From: Reticulitermes lucifugus
Lineage: Eukaryota > Arthropoda > Insecta > Blattodea > Rhinotermitidae
Reading direction: 5' to 3'
Length of the DNA: 64,000 nucleotides
Assembly (NCBI GenBank): GCA_026260175.1
Contig: JAKCWW010000561.1
Location: 40,798 to 104,797, forward strand
Part shown: piece after piece, positions 10,366-22,111 of the stretch
Numbering within the stretch: position 1 is the stretch's first letter
How the letters are laid out: each line of letters begins with the position of its first letter
Made by a program: the position numbers and the translations under genes
Notes under the pieces: generated by a model
What the model was told of the DNA's origin: nothing
Seen by the model: only the letters and a program-made list of their open reading frames with translations
Databases searched by the model: none

Positions 10366-12675
10366 ACAATGCACAGAATGAACAATATAAAAAGTGCATA
10401 TCTTGTTTTATACTATCCCTGCATTTGCATGAAGGGACGAGGAAACTCCATGAAAAGCCTGTGGCAGAGTGAACAGTGGTCTGGCTTGGATTTGAACCAG
10501 GCAGTTCTCAGATACTAGTCTGGAGCATTTCCACTACACAATCCTATATCTATATCTATATCTTGGGACATTAGGAATTTTTCATGGTGTTTTAAAATTT
10601 TAATTTATTCATTCCACGATTTGTCGCAGAACTCCTAACGATGTTCTGCGGAACCGTGGGTGGGAAACACAGGTCTGTGGTATGAAATTAAAGAGCTTCC
10701 TTGTCATGTGTATATTGAATTTCTTTATCAATTATCCCAGCCAGTATAAAATGTATGAGATTCATCACATAACATTTACGAAGTAATCTTACGTAGTTAG
10801 TTACAAATTACTTGTATTCATAAAGCATTATTGATGTTGTTGTGTTAACTTGAATATTATTTAGATCAATGAAAAATGAATTTATTTATGTATTTAGTAT
10901 GTGTGACAGTATTCAGAATGTGTGAACATTTTCAAGCAAGTAGAAACATTTTTGTCGTAATGTGGTTTACTTATTTATTTATTTATTATTTATTTTTATT
11001 TGAATCCCGTGGAGAGCCTGTGTGACTGTCACCCTTATATGCTTGCCTGATCACATAACAATTCTAAGAGTGATGTACATGTGCTGTGTGGAATTGTTTA
11101 AACTGAAGGAAGTATTTGTATTATTCATGAAACTGCTGAACTCACATCTGATCTGTTTACACAGAACAAGATTTTAGGTTAAATTAACATAGATCAGCTC
11201 AAAACAGCTCTTCAGAATTATCTTTTTTTAACTGAATGTCTTATCATTACATACTATGACCCTTTTAGGCCAACTTTGCTGGCATACAGTATATTCATTA
11301 GCTTTAATGTACCTGTCTGTGATTGTAGCAATATGTAACATCTTCACCGCTCTTGATGATGTATTAGACAGGCCTGTAGTTTATTTGCCCAGTTTTGGTC
11401 CGCGTTGAACAATTTGGACTGCCACTTTACATGAAACGTGTGGTTTGAACTTTGAAAATATTTCATGTTCCTGGGTTGTACCTGTCTTAGCATTCTGATC
11501 ATAAGGTTTAATTCCACACTGCAGTACATTTTCCAAAAACTTAATCTTTAAATTTATGCTTCTTTGAACCTGAGAGGAATTACTGTGGAATTAGTCAGTT
11601 TATAAACTCTACACACTTTGTTATGAAAGGTGTGGGTGTCAGAATTTGGCACATACCTTAACTGTTAACACTTTTTACATTATTTTCAGTAGGCATTTTT
11701 TCTCATCTCAAGTGAATTAATTTTATGTGAATGATTTTGAAAGTAGTTTTGTATAATATGAACGAAAAGTTTTCATTCAAATGTGAACCTAACATGAAAA
11801 GTATTTTTACAAAATATGACACTGCAGAAATAGTAGTGTGTATATGCATTCAGTAACAGACACATGCTTGTCCATGATATATAATATTCAGAATGTGTTG
11901 AATTTTTGTATTATAATAGGCTTTCTTATCGTGGCAGTGAACGTATTTACTGTATATGTGTAAAATGCTAGGAACTGAATGTGGCAGTATATTCCTTTCT
12001 TCATAGCCAGCTTGGAGCCATTGTCTTGTATTATCTAAATCTCAGTTATGTTGTTGATGGATTGGTTCCATCAGTATGGAGAGTTGTTGCTGTGAATGTG
12101 GTATGAGGTAGCCCTGTGGCATTCAGGACATTTACCATTGTCTTATTTTTTTTATTTTTTTTTATGCTAGTGTTCATCATACACTTAACTTTCAAATCTG
12201 CCATATTGCTTCTCTTATTCCTTGCTTATTTTATGCTAGCTTTCACCAATCTATAGAAATTGATGTTGACTTCTAATGTAGGGCATTATAATATTAGTGT
12301 ATGAATGACTGTAGTAACACTTTCCTGCAGTGCAGGTGTCAGTGTTAATGGCCCAGTGAGAGGGTTTTAAAGTGTCCAGAATAGTTCCTACCAGATGAGT
12401 AATAATTTGTTTTCACTCTGACGTGACTAATATTAATGCTGTATAGTGCCAAATACCAACATCAAGGTCCCAAAAAGTACACAGTTTTTATTTTTTGAAT
12501 GCTTTCTCTGCATGTGAAGCTTCGTAATGAGTAAAAAGATGTTTGTATTGTATATTTGGGACTTCATATTGGGCTAATTGACTGACCTGGAGCCATTGTG
12601 TACTTAAAACACTTATCTGAGAGAACCGGAATAAATTCCCACAAACAAATATATTTTTCTTTATGAAATAGGGTA
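10366..12675. other. No gene seen
   Basis: AT-rich sequence with short TATC and TTTA runs (10542-10564, 10970-10990) and T runs near 12149. No coding frame above background and no recognised repeat. Confidence 0.55.
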
Positions 12676-13378
12676 CAGGTAGCCCTCGCTTTGCGCCGAT
12701 TCAGAATAACGCCGATTTTGAAACCAGGAGGTCAAAAAGTGAAAAAAGTATATTTTATTATTATTTATAACGTTTTACAATTTTTCTCGTACTGCTTCTC
12801 ATACTGAATCGTAATTCTTACATCGCTGATGTAAGAGAAAGAAGAAGAGGAAGAAGAGGAAAGAGAGGAAGAAGAACTTCCTCTACGTGAAATGAAGACA
12901 AGCGATCTCCAGCACATCCTGTCAGACATAGATAAACTCACTGATGAGCTCTGCGAGATTGACCACGACTGGGAGCGGAGTGCTACAGCGAAGAGGAGTG
13001 TTATGGCATCCATGAGACCTTATCATGAAATTTTGATAGAAAGAAAGAAGAAATCACGACAGTCCACACTGCATGCTTTCTTTTAAAAACGTGGCGATCC
13101 TCAACCAGGGACTTCGTCAGAGATCTAACGCTGCTTCATTACGCCATTGCCGGTTCTAAGTGTACAAAATATATTTTTTAGATTCCCTTTATTATATTTA
13201 CGTTATTTCAGATCTTTAAATGCAACGCCATTATATTACTCATCAATGTTTGGGTGCCGGGAACGCATGTCATTGACTTCCCATTGATTTACATTATAAA
13301 ATCATTTCAATTTACGCCGATTCCGAATACGCCGGTTCGTCCAGGAACGCATCCCCGTCGTAAATAGAGGGCTACCTG
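12676..13378 (+). mobile_element. Tigger/pogo-type DNA transposon remnant
   Basis: The termini CAGGTAGCCCTC and GAGGGCTACCTG are flanked by TA on both sides (12674-12675, 13379-13380), the target duplication of Tc1/mariner/pogo elements. Sub-terminal CGCCGATTC repeats are also inverted. At 12892-13086 a frame encodes the end of a Tigger-like transposase, finishing RKKKSRQSTLHAFF. The N-terminal and DDE domains are missing, so the copy is an internally deleted, non-autonomous one. Confidence 0.88.
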
Positions 13379-13659
13379 TATATATGTAATACCTTTTATA
13401 AATGGAAGGGGTTATATCATTTCAACTTTCCTTGATACAGGGATCATGAGACTGATTTCCCTTTACTAATACTTTAGGAAGGTATTATGCAAACTCCTGT
13501 GTGAGGTCATGCTTAAAACAGGCCTTCAGGTGCACTAGTGACAGCTGGGTAGAGTTTCTAATTAGTTAACTGTTTACCTGTTAACTTATTAAATTGGTCA
13601 GTCTTTTATTATTCTTGTAAAATTTTTCCGTAGGTTCAGGGAAGAGTCAGGATTGCATG

Positions 13660-13930
13660 CTCAGTATAAAGACTGAGTTACGGGTTGGAACTCGGTAGGG
13701 ACGAGATTTTTCGCTTCCTCAAAGCATCCTAACTGGCTCCCAAGGCTCACTCAGCCTCCTGCTTAGTGGGTGCCAAGGGCCCTTTCCCCGCGCATAAAGT
13801 GATTGGGGTGTGAAACTGACTACTCACGTCCATCTAGTGCTGAGGTTAAAAATGAGTGGAGCTATACCTCCATTCCTTCCATATGCCTTCATGATATGCA
13901 CAAGGACAGTTTTGTCCCAAGTTCAGGGAT
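13660..13930 (+). repeat. tRNA-derived SINE, copy 3
   Basis: GGTTGGAACTC (about 13683-13693) resembles a B box. The body is the inverse of copies 1 and 2 (CCCAAGGCTCACTCAGCCTC, CCTTTCCCCG), and it ends ACAAGGACAGTTTTGTCC. Confidence 0.6.
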
Positions 13931-16900
13931 TGAGATTATTCTTTACTTTATGATGAAAGCAGAGACAGCTTTTAAAATGTTGTCTCTTTAACAAAACCGT
14001 GACAGTCAAAAATGTCCAGTATATGTCAGATTAATGCAAAAGACGTTTTGTGTGACTCTGTCCAACAACAAATTCATGGCAACAACTTCATGGCATCACT
14101 GGAAAATACAACAGTCTAAACTGGCTCCTGGATAATAAATTCATGTCATCTGATCTGTGGGGTTTTAGGCTTCCATGGCAGTTGATCAAGTGATGGTTTA
14201 CATCATATATGATTGTAGGTATGTAGGCATTGACGTTGTGGAGGAACATGCTGCCTCCATCTTCAGGTTGAAGGAATTATGTCTAATTAAACACTGAATT
14301 GATGTGGCTTGGTTATATAGGTAGATGGCAAGGAATGTGATCAATCAGAATGATAGAAAGGGAGAGGGGATATATCTTGTTCCAAACCAGTGGAAATATT
14401 AAAGGATAAATTTGAGAACCAGAATAATGAACGGCCAGTTCGAAGTGTGATGAAAAATTTAAGTACTGTCCCGTACCGTGGTTTTGATTGGCCATGTTCC
14501 CTGCGTCCTACATATGTGTATATATATATATATATAACTGAACCACTTTGTTTACTAACTAGGGTTACTATATATATATGTATATATATATATATATATC
14601 ATAAGGAAAGAGGACATTTCCCACTTATAGACCATAAAAAAAGAGGACATGTAAATAGTTACATTTTGTTAAATACTCTTAGCACTGTCACTTCAAAGAA
14701 AATGTACAAAATTAGGAACAAACTATTCATATTTGTGTACAGTATACACATAGTCTGTCTCCAGTTCTCTAGTAATCTTCCTTCTTATGTGCCCATTCAT
14801 ACTTCTCTGTAGATCAGATTCAGTTTAGTAGTTGTACATTGCTCGTTAGGAAGGTATGGATATCCATACAAGAAATCCCTTTGAAATTGTACTGCAGGCA
14901 TGAAAGCCATCTATGCGACTCAACGTTCAGGATGTTCTTCTCATGTTTCCACTGGGCTTGCATCAGTGAAAACACACATTTGCATTATGAGGGGGAATGG
15001 CAAATAACTGTGAAATCTTCAACTAGTCTGAGTGGCACCAGTTTTTGAGTTTTCAAAATATTTGGCCCATTTCTGGTGTGCTAACAAACTAGTGAATTCT
15101 TCATCTTCAAGCTGACTTCCCGTGATTTTTTCAGATGACTGAGTTGGTCAGAACACTTTATGTCATCAGTTGGCACTACATTACTTATCAGGGATTGAAC
15201 AGAAGGTTCTGCATCATTCCAGATTGGTGGCTCACTAAGTGGCATCCATATAAAACAAGAAGTCTTCCATAGGATTCGTCCACTTGCCCAAATATTCTGT
15301 GCACATGCTGTAGACAACAATTTATTCCAGCACAGAATTTGTCACACTTTTAATCAAGTCCCTGTCTGCGTTTCTCTGCTAGTAGTACTTTAACTTTCAT
15401 CAGTGTAAAAGTCTGTGTGAGATGTTCTTTAAGCATGTTTTTCATCAAGTTCAATTTATTGGGATCACAAGACCACAAAATTGGCTCTTCTACTATGGCC
15501 AGAGTATCACTTCATGCCCTGATGATGAAGACAGGAAAGGTCCCTGAATTGTGGGGCATAACACTGAAGTAATGCAACTGGTAATCGAAGAAGATTGTAT
15601 CATATAGTGTGCCTTGTTTAATTACATTGTGAAGTAATTACCATCCATACATGTGACAAATTTACAGAACTTGGACTTGCTGGAGATGGTGAAAGGTCCC
15701 ATTTAATATCCTGCATCAGTAGAGAGAGTGATTAATTTAAGTCACTGAAAGAAAATCTTCTCAAGTTCTGAATGTGGGTGTGTCATTTGGCACACATGTT
15801 GATTATTCCAACCAAATTAATGAACCTACAAATGAAACAGGATTCAGACAAAAGGCTGCTCAGGGACCATCTTCCCCCTAATGAACTACCTGTCCTAAAT
15901 GAAATAGGATTTTTTACAGTACAACAACAAACAGTATTTTGTGTTTGTTCATTTGGCAGTATAAGATATCTGAGTGTTTTAATAAGGTAGTTTGGGTTTG
16001 ATAAGGCATTTATCTGCCTGCACGTACACTTGCTTGCAAACATTTCATATCTTAAAGTGTATATGGATTTTGTATATTCTTAGTACTGAAGGTTTCTGTC
16101 TGAGAAGTCTTATAGTTTAACATTGATTCAAGAAATCTTATTTTTTCACTTATTTAATTAACATTACTTATCGTTTGAAGTGTTTTAGTATAATCTCAGC
16201 AAGTTTGAAAGTTAAAAGTGTATTATTCATCATCATATCAGCTAATTTGTATCCATGAAATGTCCAGCTACAAATATCATCATATCAGCTAATTTGTATC
16301 CATGAAATGTCCAGCTACAAATATGTTCTAAGGGCAGTGCAACAAAAAATGCTGTAGAGGAATGAATTAATTGCATGCTAAAAGAGAACCTTTATTATTT
16401 GAAATTATTTCGTGTGTTTTACCTTATTTGATGTATGTGTAGATAAAATTGGACAAATTGGTGTAGAGTAATTGTGAGTGAGTGTGGGGACTAGCTAAGC
16501 AAACTAACCTGTGAAGATTTCATGCTAATGAAATAAAGCAGTGTTCTGTTAAACTTTGGTGCTGTAAACAGATGGATGTCTGTGTTCAGAATACAACAGC
16601 ACTGCAGTTGTAAGAAAGAATGGCTAAGAAATTATAAGTACTTAATCAAAAGATGACATGTTGATGTCTAAGGTATAAATAAGTCTTGTGGTGTAATAAG
16701 AAGAAGAGAACAGAAGTACTAAACTGCTTGAAGCTATTCCTTCTGCAGTGGCCTTCAGTTAATATTGCTGTTTATTAATCTGTCAATGTCAGGAGCAGTA
16801 ATGGCTCTCTGTGCATATGTTTAACCCACATGTGAACTTTCAAAACATTTAATTTATGAGATGGACACAAATCGCAACAAGAACAGGCATAAAAATTAAA

Positions 16901-17130
16901 ATCATAAAATTATGCCAATCTGTCCAGAAATTCTCCATTATGTTACAGAGGTGGGTAAACAGGGGGATGATTCAGATTTATTGTTCCAGGGATGGGAATG
17001 TCCAGTTTACATTATAAACTAAATTTGTTCATTTAAGACTTTTACCTTTTTGTGTTTGAGACACTTTACTCCAGGAAAAGAGTGGTAACAAGGCTTGCAG
17101 ATTGTAGAAATGTTAACACTTTTTCCCTTT
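13931..17130. other. No gene seen
   Basis: It contains two TA microsatellites (14517-14536, 14570-14598), a decayed GGAGG/CCTCC stem motif on the - strand (14226-14268), a CTGATGATGAAG motif (15518-15550) and the 47-bp duplication listed separately. No supported exon. Confidence 0.5.
16231..16324. repeat. Tandem duplication of a 47-bp unit
   Basis: The unit starting CATCATATCAGCTAATTTG occurs twice head to tail (16231-16277, 16278-16324) with no difference that I see. Confidence 0.93.
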
Positions 17131-17205
17131 TCCATTGATTTCAGAACTTTACATATCAGCAAATGCCAACCTGTACAGAGCTGTGCCTGCACAACAGCAT
17201 TTCTT

Positions 17206-17995
17206 GTTGAGGCAGATTTGTATTCTATTGGGTGTGCACGTAAGGTGTGCCAGAGTCATTTTGAGTGAAAAATTCGGTATCAACACATGCCCATTTATCA
17301 ACCATTACACTGCTGTGAGGATTTTAATACGTGCACATGGCTGTAACTGAAAATTTTACATAACTAGCCATTATTTTGTTTTTCTTTGTTGAATGCCTCC
17401 CTGAGGATGGCTGAAAAAGGCCAAAACATGTAGGAGGTTTACCACATGTTTGTATGTCATTGTATTGAATTGTAGTTCATATGTTTTATCATATTGTACA
17501 AGTAAAAAAAGAAACTTACGTGTCGGATAACACCACAGACAAAGCCAGCAATGAAGTCTTAACCCAACTGTATATACAACACCAAAAGAAAACTATGTCA
17601 GATAATATCACAGAAGACATAAATTTTTAGTTATCTTACCGAGGTAGTTATGCCAGTTTATGTAGTTGTGTTAGGACACAGAAGAAAACATTCAAGTTTG
17701 ATTGTATGATATCAAAGAACGTCAGTTTTCAGTTATGTTACACTAATTACTGTTGAAAGTGACCTCCACCCTTCTATATGCAAAATTCTGTGCATCTCAA
17801 AAGAGAATTTGTTGCCTTTCTGATAATTTCATTACTTCCCCTTATGCAGTCAGTGTACAATATCATGCAGAATCTTGAAATGTTAAAATGGTTATAGCAG
17901 TGTAATGGTTGATGATTGAGCACATGTTAATATACTGCTTTTTACTCAAAATGATACATATAATGACATCCTGAAGTTTGGCACACCGTACGTGG
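17206..17995. repeat. Inverted-repeat element, GGTGTGCCA family
   Basis: GGTGTGCCAGAG followed by CATTTTGAGTGAAAA and CAACCATTACACTGCTGTGA (17242-17320) is mirrored by TAGCAGTGTAATGGTTGATG, TTTTTACTCAAAATG and TTTGGCACACC (17893-17990). The loop of about 570 bases contains the best hammerhead-like motif. Confidence 0.7.
17395..17438 (+). ncRNA. Hammerhead-like motif 4, best stem I
   Basis: GCCTCC (17395-17400) pairs with GGAGGT (17433-17438), five Watson-Crick pairs plus one G-T. Inside are CTGAGGA, T, stem II GGC/GCC, then AAAA in place of GAAA, then CATGTA. The G12 change would disable catalysis in this copy, but the fold is conserved. Confidence 0.5.
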
Positions 17996-18055
17996 AACAC
18001 TCTGTTTGTATGGCATAAAAAGTATTGGCATATTTTATGGAGTGCATTCACTAAA

Positions 18056-20561
18056 GTAATACATGTTGTTCTTAAAATCTTGCTCCAGCACAGATTTTAA
18101 GTAATCTGGGCAGTATTAAGTGTTGACAAGTAGTTGGGAATGCTGTAGTGTGTATTGTGTTTGCTAATAACACAGCCATTAAAATAGCGGTCATATCCAT
18201 AATGTACTCACAACATGTAGCATAGTATTCTACAGAGACACATTGAGATGTCAGGTGCCATGAAATTATCTTCCAGCTTTAAACCACAGTCACATTTAAA
18301 CAAAACAAGCATGAAAATAGAGGTAAGAAGATATTGACTGTAGTGCTACCATTTTGTGCAACTCACTTGTACAAGAAAGCCTTTTCCACATTGTAAGTTG
18401 TTGAGGTAAGTACCACGAACAATGTCCCTCACTAAAAGATGATTTGCAGATTTCTGTGATGATGATTTCTCCAAGACACATGAAAGTAATGGCAAGCACT
18501 AATAACAGTTAACAGATCTCATCTAATCATTTCACTTTGGTGCATCATACAGTTATATTACCATTTCTGGATAATCACTTGTTTGTTTTCTAGATTACTA
18601 AAGATGGCAGAGATGTGTTTGTGTGTGTGCGTGCGTGAGATAGAGAGAGAGAGAAGTCATCGACATAAATTTCAAGCATATGAGAACGGTGCTGAGGAAA
18701 TTATTTGGCCCTAAAAGACCTAAGTAGCAAATTGCAATATTTGAGGTTCGCACAACAGTATTGCCAAAGATTTCAGTATTCTGAGATGTTAACGCCTTGT
18801 CAGTCGGTAAATAATGGTAACTCTAAGTAACATCCAGAAGACTTTAATCTTCAAGTAGCAAACTAATTACTTAGAACAGAACTTCTGCAAATAAAATAGT
18901 CAAGTCAAGAGAAACACAATATGTGCATGGTTTTGATGGGAATCTTTTGAAAGAATGAGGCTAACATGGGAAGTTAATATTGGAGTGGAATGGATCGTGG
19001 GGAAGTTAGGTTGTGAGTATGTGAAAGGGAATTACTTTAGTCAGGAACCAGTGCTGGGCTGGTAGTTTGTTAGCAGTGCTGAACCTTTATATTACATTAT
19101 AAGACTGTTAGTGAGTGTGTAAAGCCATCACACAGTGTCTTAGGGAACTGGCAAGGATTGAGGTGTTTTGAACTGTAGGATTCCTGCAGAATGTGGTTAG
19201 GACAGTTAATTTTTTAAATTTAAACATCAAAAGAACCTGGCTTTAAAGTAGTGAAATTAAACATATAATGTAATGTAAATATTTACATAAATACAACAAA
19301 TGAAAACATTATAGGTAAGGAAAGGGGGGAATTCAGGCATGAATTTAATTTCACTTTGTATCAGTGCATTGTAACCTTTGCTGTACTTATTTACATGCAG
19401 CTCAAATAAAAACGTGTTCGGTTTTCACAAAAAGTGGATCAGCATACAAGAAAATTGGTGCATCACAATATAGAGTGTATTAAGGTCTACAGTTTTTGTT
19501 TGTAACATATTTTAATTACTGAATATTTAGTGAACTGCAAAGAATTAGAGTATTTGACTCTGGATGATGTGATATGCAAAACAGCAAAGAAACAATATCA
19601 GAAATTTGTGCATTTCACTGGAATACATGCATCCACTCTTGCAAGATTTTTTGGTTTCCAGGGCAGTTGCTGTGCATATTACTGTCTTGGTATGTGAGTT
19701 GTATAGTGTGGTAGATGTGCACCACTGTTTCAGAGGAACCTGTTGCCTTTTTTATCAGGGTAAGTTAATAATCATAATCCATCTACCCTGATGATGGAGG
19801 CAGATTGTCACTCTGAAATGTCAAGCACCAGACCACTTTGAATCACATTCCAGAAGACGTGAGTCTTCCTTCTACTCTTCATTTTCAACACATGGTTCAA
19901 AGCATGCACCTGAATGTAAATAAAGGTAGAGCAATTATAACGTACCATCATAATATAGTACTTAAAAATTGTATGCCATATTTATTTATTTATTTACTTA
20001 TATTACGATTTTTCTCGTACGTGTTTTGATCTTAAAGATCGTCTTCTGGGAGATAATTCGGTAACATCAAGAGTGAAACAGCAGATGGTGTTGCAATATA
20101 AATGTTACAAATTGACATTTTTGTATGATAACCAGATGCATAGCAAGGCTTTTTGGCGCCCAGCATGAGTAAGCTAAGTAGCTGCCCCTAACAGAAGTTA
20201 TAAGCTTTAAAAAACGATAATCATCTACTGAATTTCCTATGCTATATTCAAAGTACATTTAAAGTATTGAGAATATTTAAGAAGTAAGGATTTTAAACTA
20301 ATGTTGTGCAGTGCAGTAATTAATGCTTATTGTATTATGTACTATTTTATTCTTTCTCCTTCCAATATTGAGTGGAATGTTATCCAGTAGATATTATTTT
20401 TTGTTCCTTGGTTTGTTTTGAATTTTTGAAGAGTATGTTTTGTATTAATTACTTCAGTTATATTGATATTTGTTTTGTGGTTTTTTGTTTCAATTGAAAC
20501 TAGTGCATGGTTTGAAAATGAGCTATATCAAAGAACATAGCACAGTTAGTTTCTGTAATTG
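18056..20561. other. No gene; scattered repeat remnants
   Basis: A GA run (18639-18653) is followed by a frame reading MRTVLRKLFGPKR (near 18681-18720) from a LINE tail. A CTGATGA..GAAA motif lies at 19786-19824. Segments CCAGAAGACGTGAGTCTTCC (19850) and CGTCTTCTGGGAG (20041) belong to a short recurrent repeat. Confidence 0.5.
19786..19824 (+). ncRNA. Hammerhead-like motif 5, GTC variant
   Basis: CTGATGA, a GGAG..CTCT stem around a longer loop, GAAA, then TGTC, the classical GUC cleavage triplet. Stem I is not evident. This sub-family resembles the - strand motifs at 14226-14268 and 44251-44292. Confidence 0.3.
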
Positions 20562-20708
20562 TACAGGGTCATTGTTTTATCTGACAGCTATAATTTATCA
20601 CTCCCCGCCACACGTGTGTATGGTTGGCTGAGTGGGCTGTGTTAGTGTTATAAATTAACTGACAGGAAGTGGCACCCAATAGTTGTCAGATAAAATAATC
20701 ACGCTGTA
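20562..20708. mobile_element. MITE of 147 bp with 30-bp terminal inverted repeats
   Basis: TACAGGGTCATTGTTTTATC at the left is mirrored by GATAAAATAATCACGCTGTA at the right, extending over about 30 bases with few mismatches. Ends starting TA-CAG fit a Tc1/mariner-type MITE. Confidence 0.8.
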
Positions 20709-20783
20709 TAAAAATATCAAATTTCCACCACATAGCACTTCCATGTACCAATTTATAGAATTTGAATCTGTTGTGCTTAAGTT

Positions 20784-20835
20784 GTTGGAAAAGGGAGAGG
20801 TTTGTTATTGTTGGAAAAGGGAGAGGTTTGTTATT
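20784..20835. repeat. Tandem duplication of a 26-bp unit
   Basis: The unit GTTGGAAAAGGGAGAGGTTT plus TGTTAT is repeated once head to tail. Confidence 0.9.
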
Positions 20836-21843
20836 CTTTAAAACTGCAATTGTTGTTTGGCCAGTCAGAAGACATACATTAGAAAGTTGCATTAGTGAAT
20901 TTCTGCTGTTAAAAGTGGTATGAAAGGAGGCAGGATTGTTGTGGTGTTTGTGAGTTAAACACATCCTTCAGTGTTAGCAGTAACATTAGTTGATGCATTC
21001 TGATGTGTTGATGTCTGGCAGAAGTTCAGAGGGTGTGATAACTTAGTAGCTTGATTTGTTGACTTGTTATTTACAAAAGCGTGGTAGTCTTTAATTTGAA
21101 CTAGATCAGATACAGTACATGTATATCCCATTGTAACTGGAGGGATATTGTCTTTGCTGATTGCAGAGACCAAGATGACTTCACTTCTGCAAGTCACTTG
21201 GCCCCTACCCTGAACCACATGAATCCAGTCCACCCCCAATCGTAAGAGTCATTTTAATATTATTATACCATCTATACCATCCGTAGCACATTTAGCGCTG
21301 CTAGTAAAAATTAGGAAATGGAACAGTGTAATCACACACAGCGTGACTACTGTTCTGGCTTTGGTACTGTCTAGCAAAGTAGGGTAAAACTTCCCACCAA
21401 TCATGCTGTGCTTTTGCATAGTGAACAAGTGTCTTGGAGTGTGGATTCTGGTGTATATACACCATAACCTACACTCTTAAGACATGTCTTTATGCTCAGT
21501 TTGAACATATAATTTATGAGTTGGTCAGAAAGCACAAAAATATATTCCAAGAAAATGTGTCATTGTTCATGAAGTTTTGGCTGAACTGATAAAAGTATGG
21601 TGTGACAAGTTCTGTATCCAATGGCTTTTGCCTTGTATGGATGTGCTGGAATGTGTAATAAATACAATACAATACAATACGAAGGCTAAGTGTCACTGTA
21701 CTGGACACTGTAGGTCATAAATGCTGACTTGTGACTTGATGTAAGAAGTGGATAGGATGTATGGAAGACTTGAAGCCATGTGACTCAGACCTTTGTAAGT
21801 CTGGTAGCATTGTAGTAATGAAACTCATGTTATAATATTCTAG
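20836..21843. other. Sequence before the first visible cnc exon
   Basis: Probably cnc intron in long isoforms, or promoter region of a short isoform. It contains an AATAC pentanucleotide run (21659-21680). I cannot point to a core promoter. Confidence 0.5.
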
Positions 21844-22111
21844 GGCCGCATGCCATTTGTGAGAACAATGAGCATGGAGCAACGCTGGCAAGATTTGGCC
21901 AACTTGCTGAGTCTGCCAGGCCCTGGAGATGCTGCAGCCATGTCACACCCTTTTGCACATCACCACCACCACCACCACCACCACCATAACTACAGTGGAG
22001 GACCAAGCAGTGCATACACACCTGATAACACTCGTGGAGTACTGCTACACAATGCTACACTTGCACCACCCATAGGAGATCTCAATAACACCAGCCCATA
22101 TCCAAATATGA
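21844..22111 (+). CDS. cnc: cnc coding exon 1 of those visible (polyhistidine exon)
   Basis: The acceptor is ttctag at 21838-21843 and the donor is gtgagt at 22112. The codons GGC CGC precede ATG 21850 in frame, so the exon is probably internal in long isoforms and may supply the start codon of a short one. It encodes [20 protein letters not shown] (residues 1-20), a conserved cnc segment, then ten histidines coded by a CAC microsatellite (21958-21987). The exon ends in phase 1 after A, which with GT of the next exon gives Ser88. Confidence 0.93.

Noticed and set aside
12892-13086. Possible host gene exon (MKTSDLQHILSDIDKL)
   Set aside because: It sits between TA-flanked inverted termini and ends like a Tigger transposase, so it is transposon sequence.
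14390-14812. 140-codon frame over TA microsatellites
   Set aside because: The frame is carried by two TA repeats that translate as Tyr-Ile runs. It is not a gene.
16231-16324. CRISPR-like direct repeats
   Set aside because: Two adjacent copies without spacers in a eukaryotic context; a simple tandem duplication.
21160-21843. Core promoter of a short cnc isoform
   Set aside because: No TATA, initiator and downstream element combination that stands out. The acceptor at 21843 argues the exon is internal.
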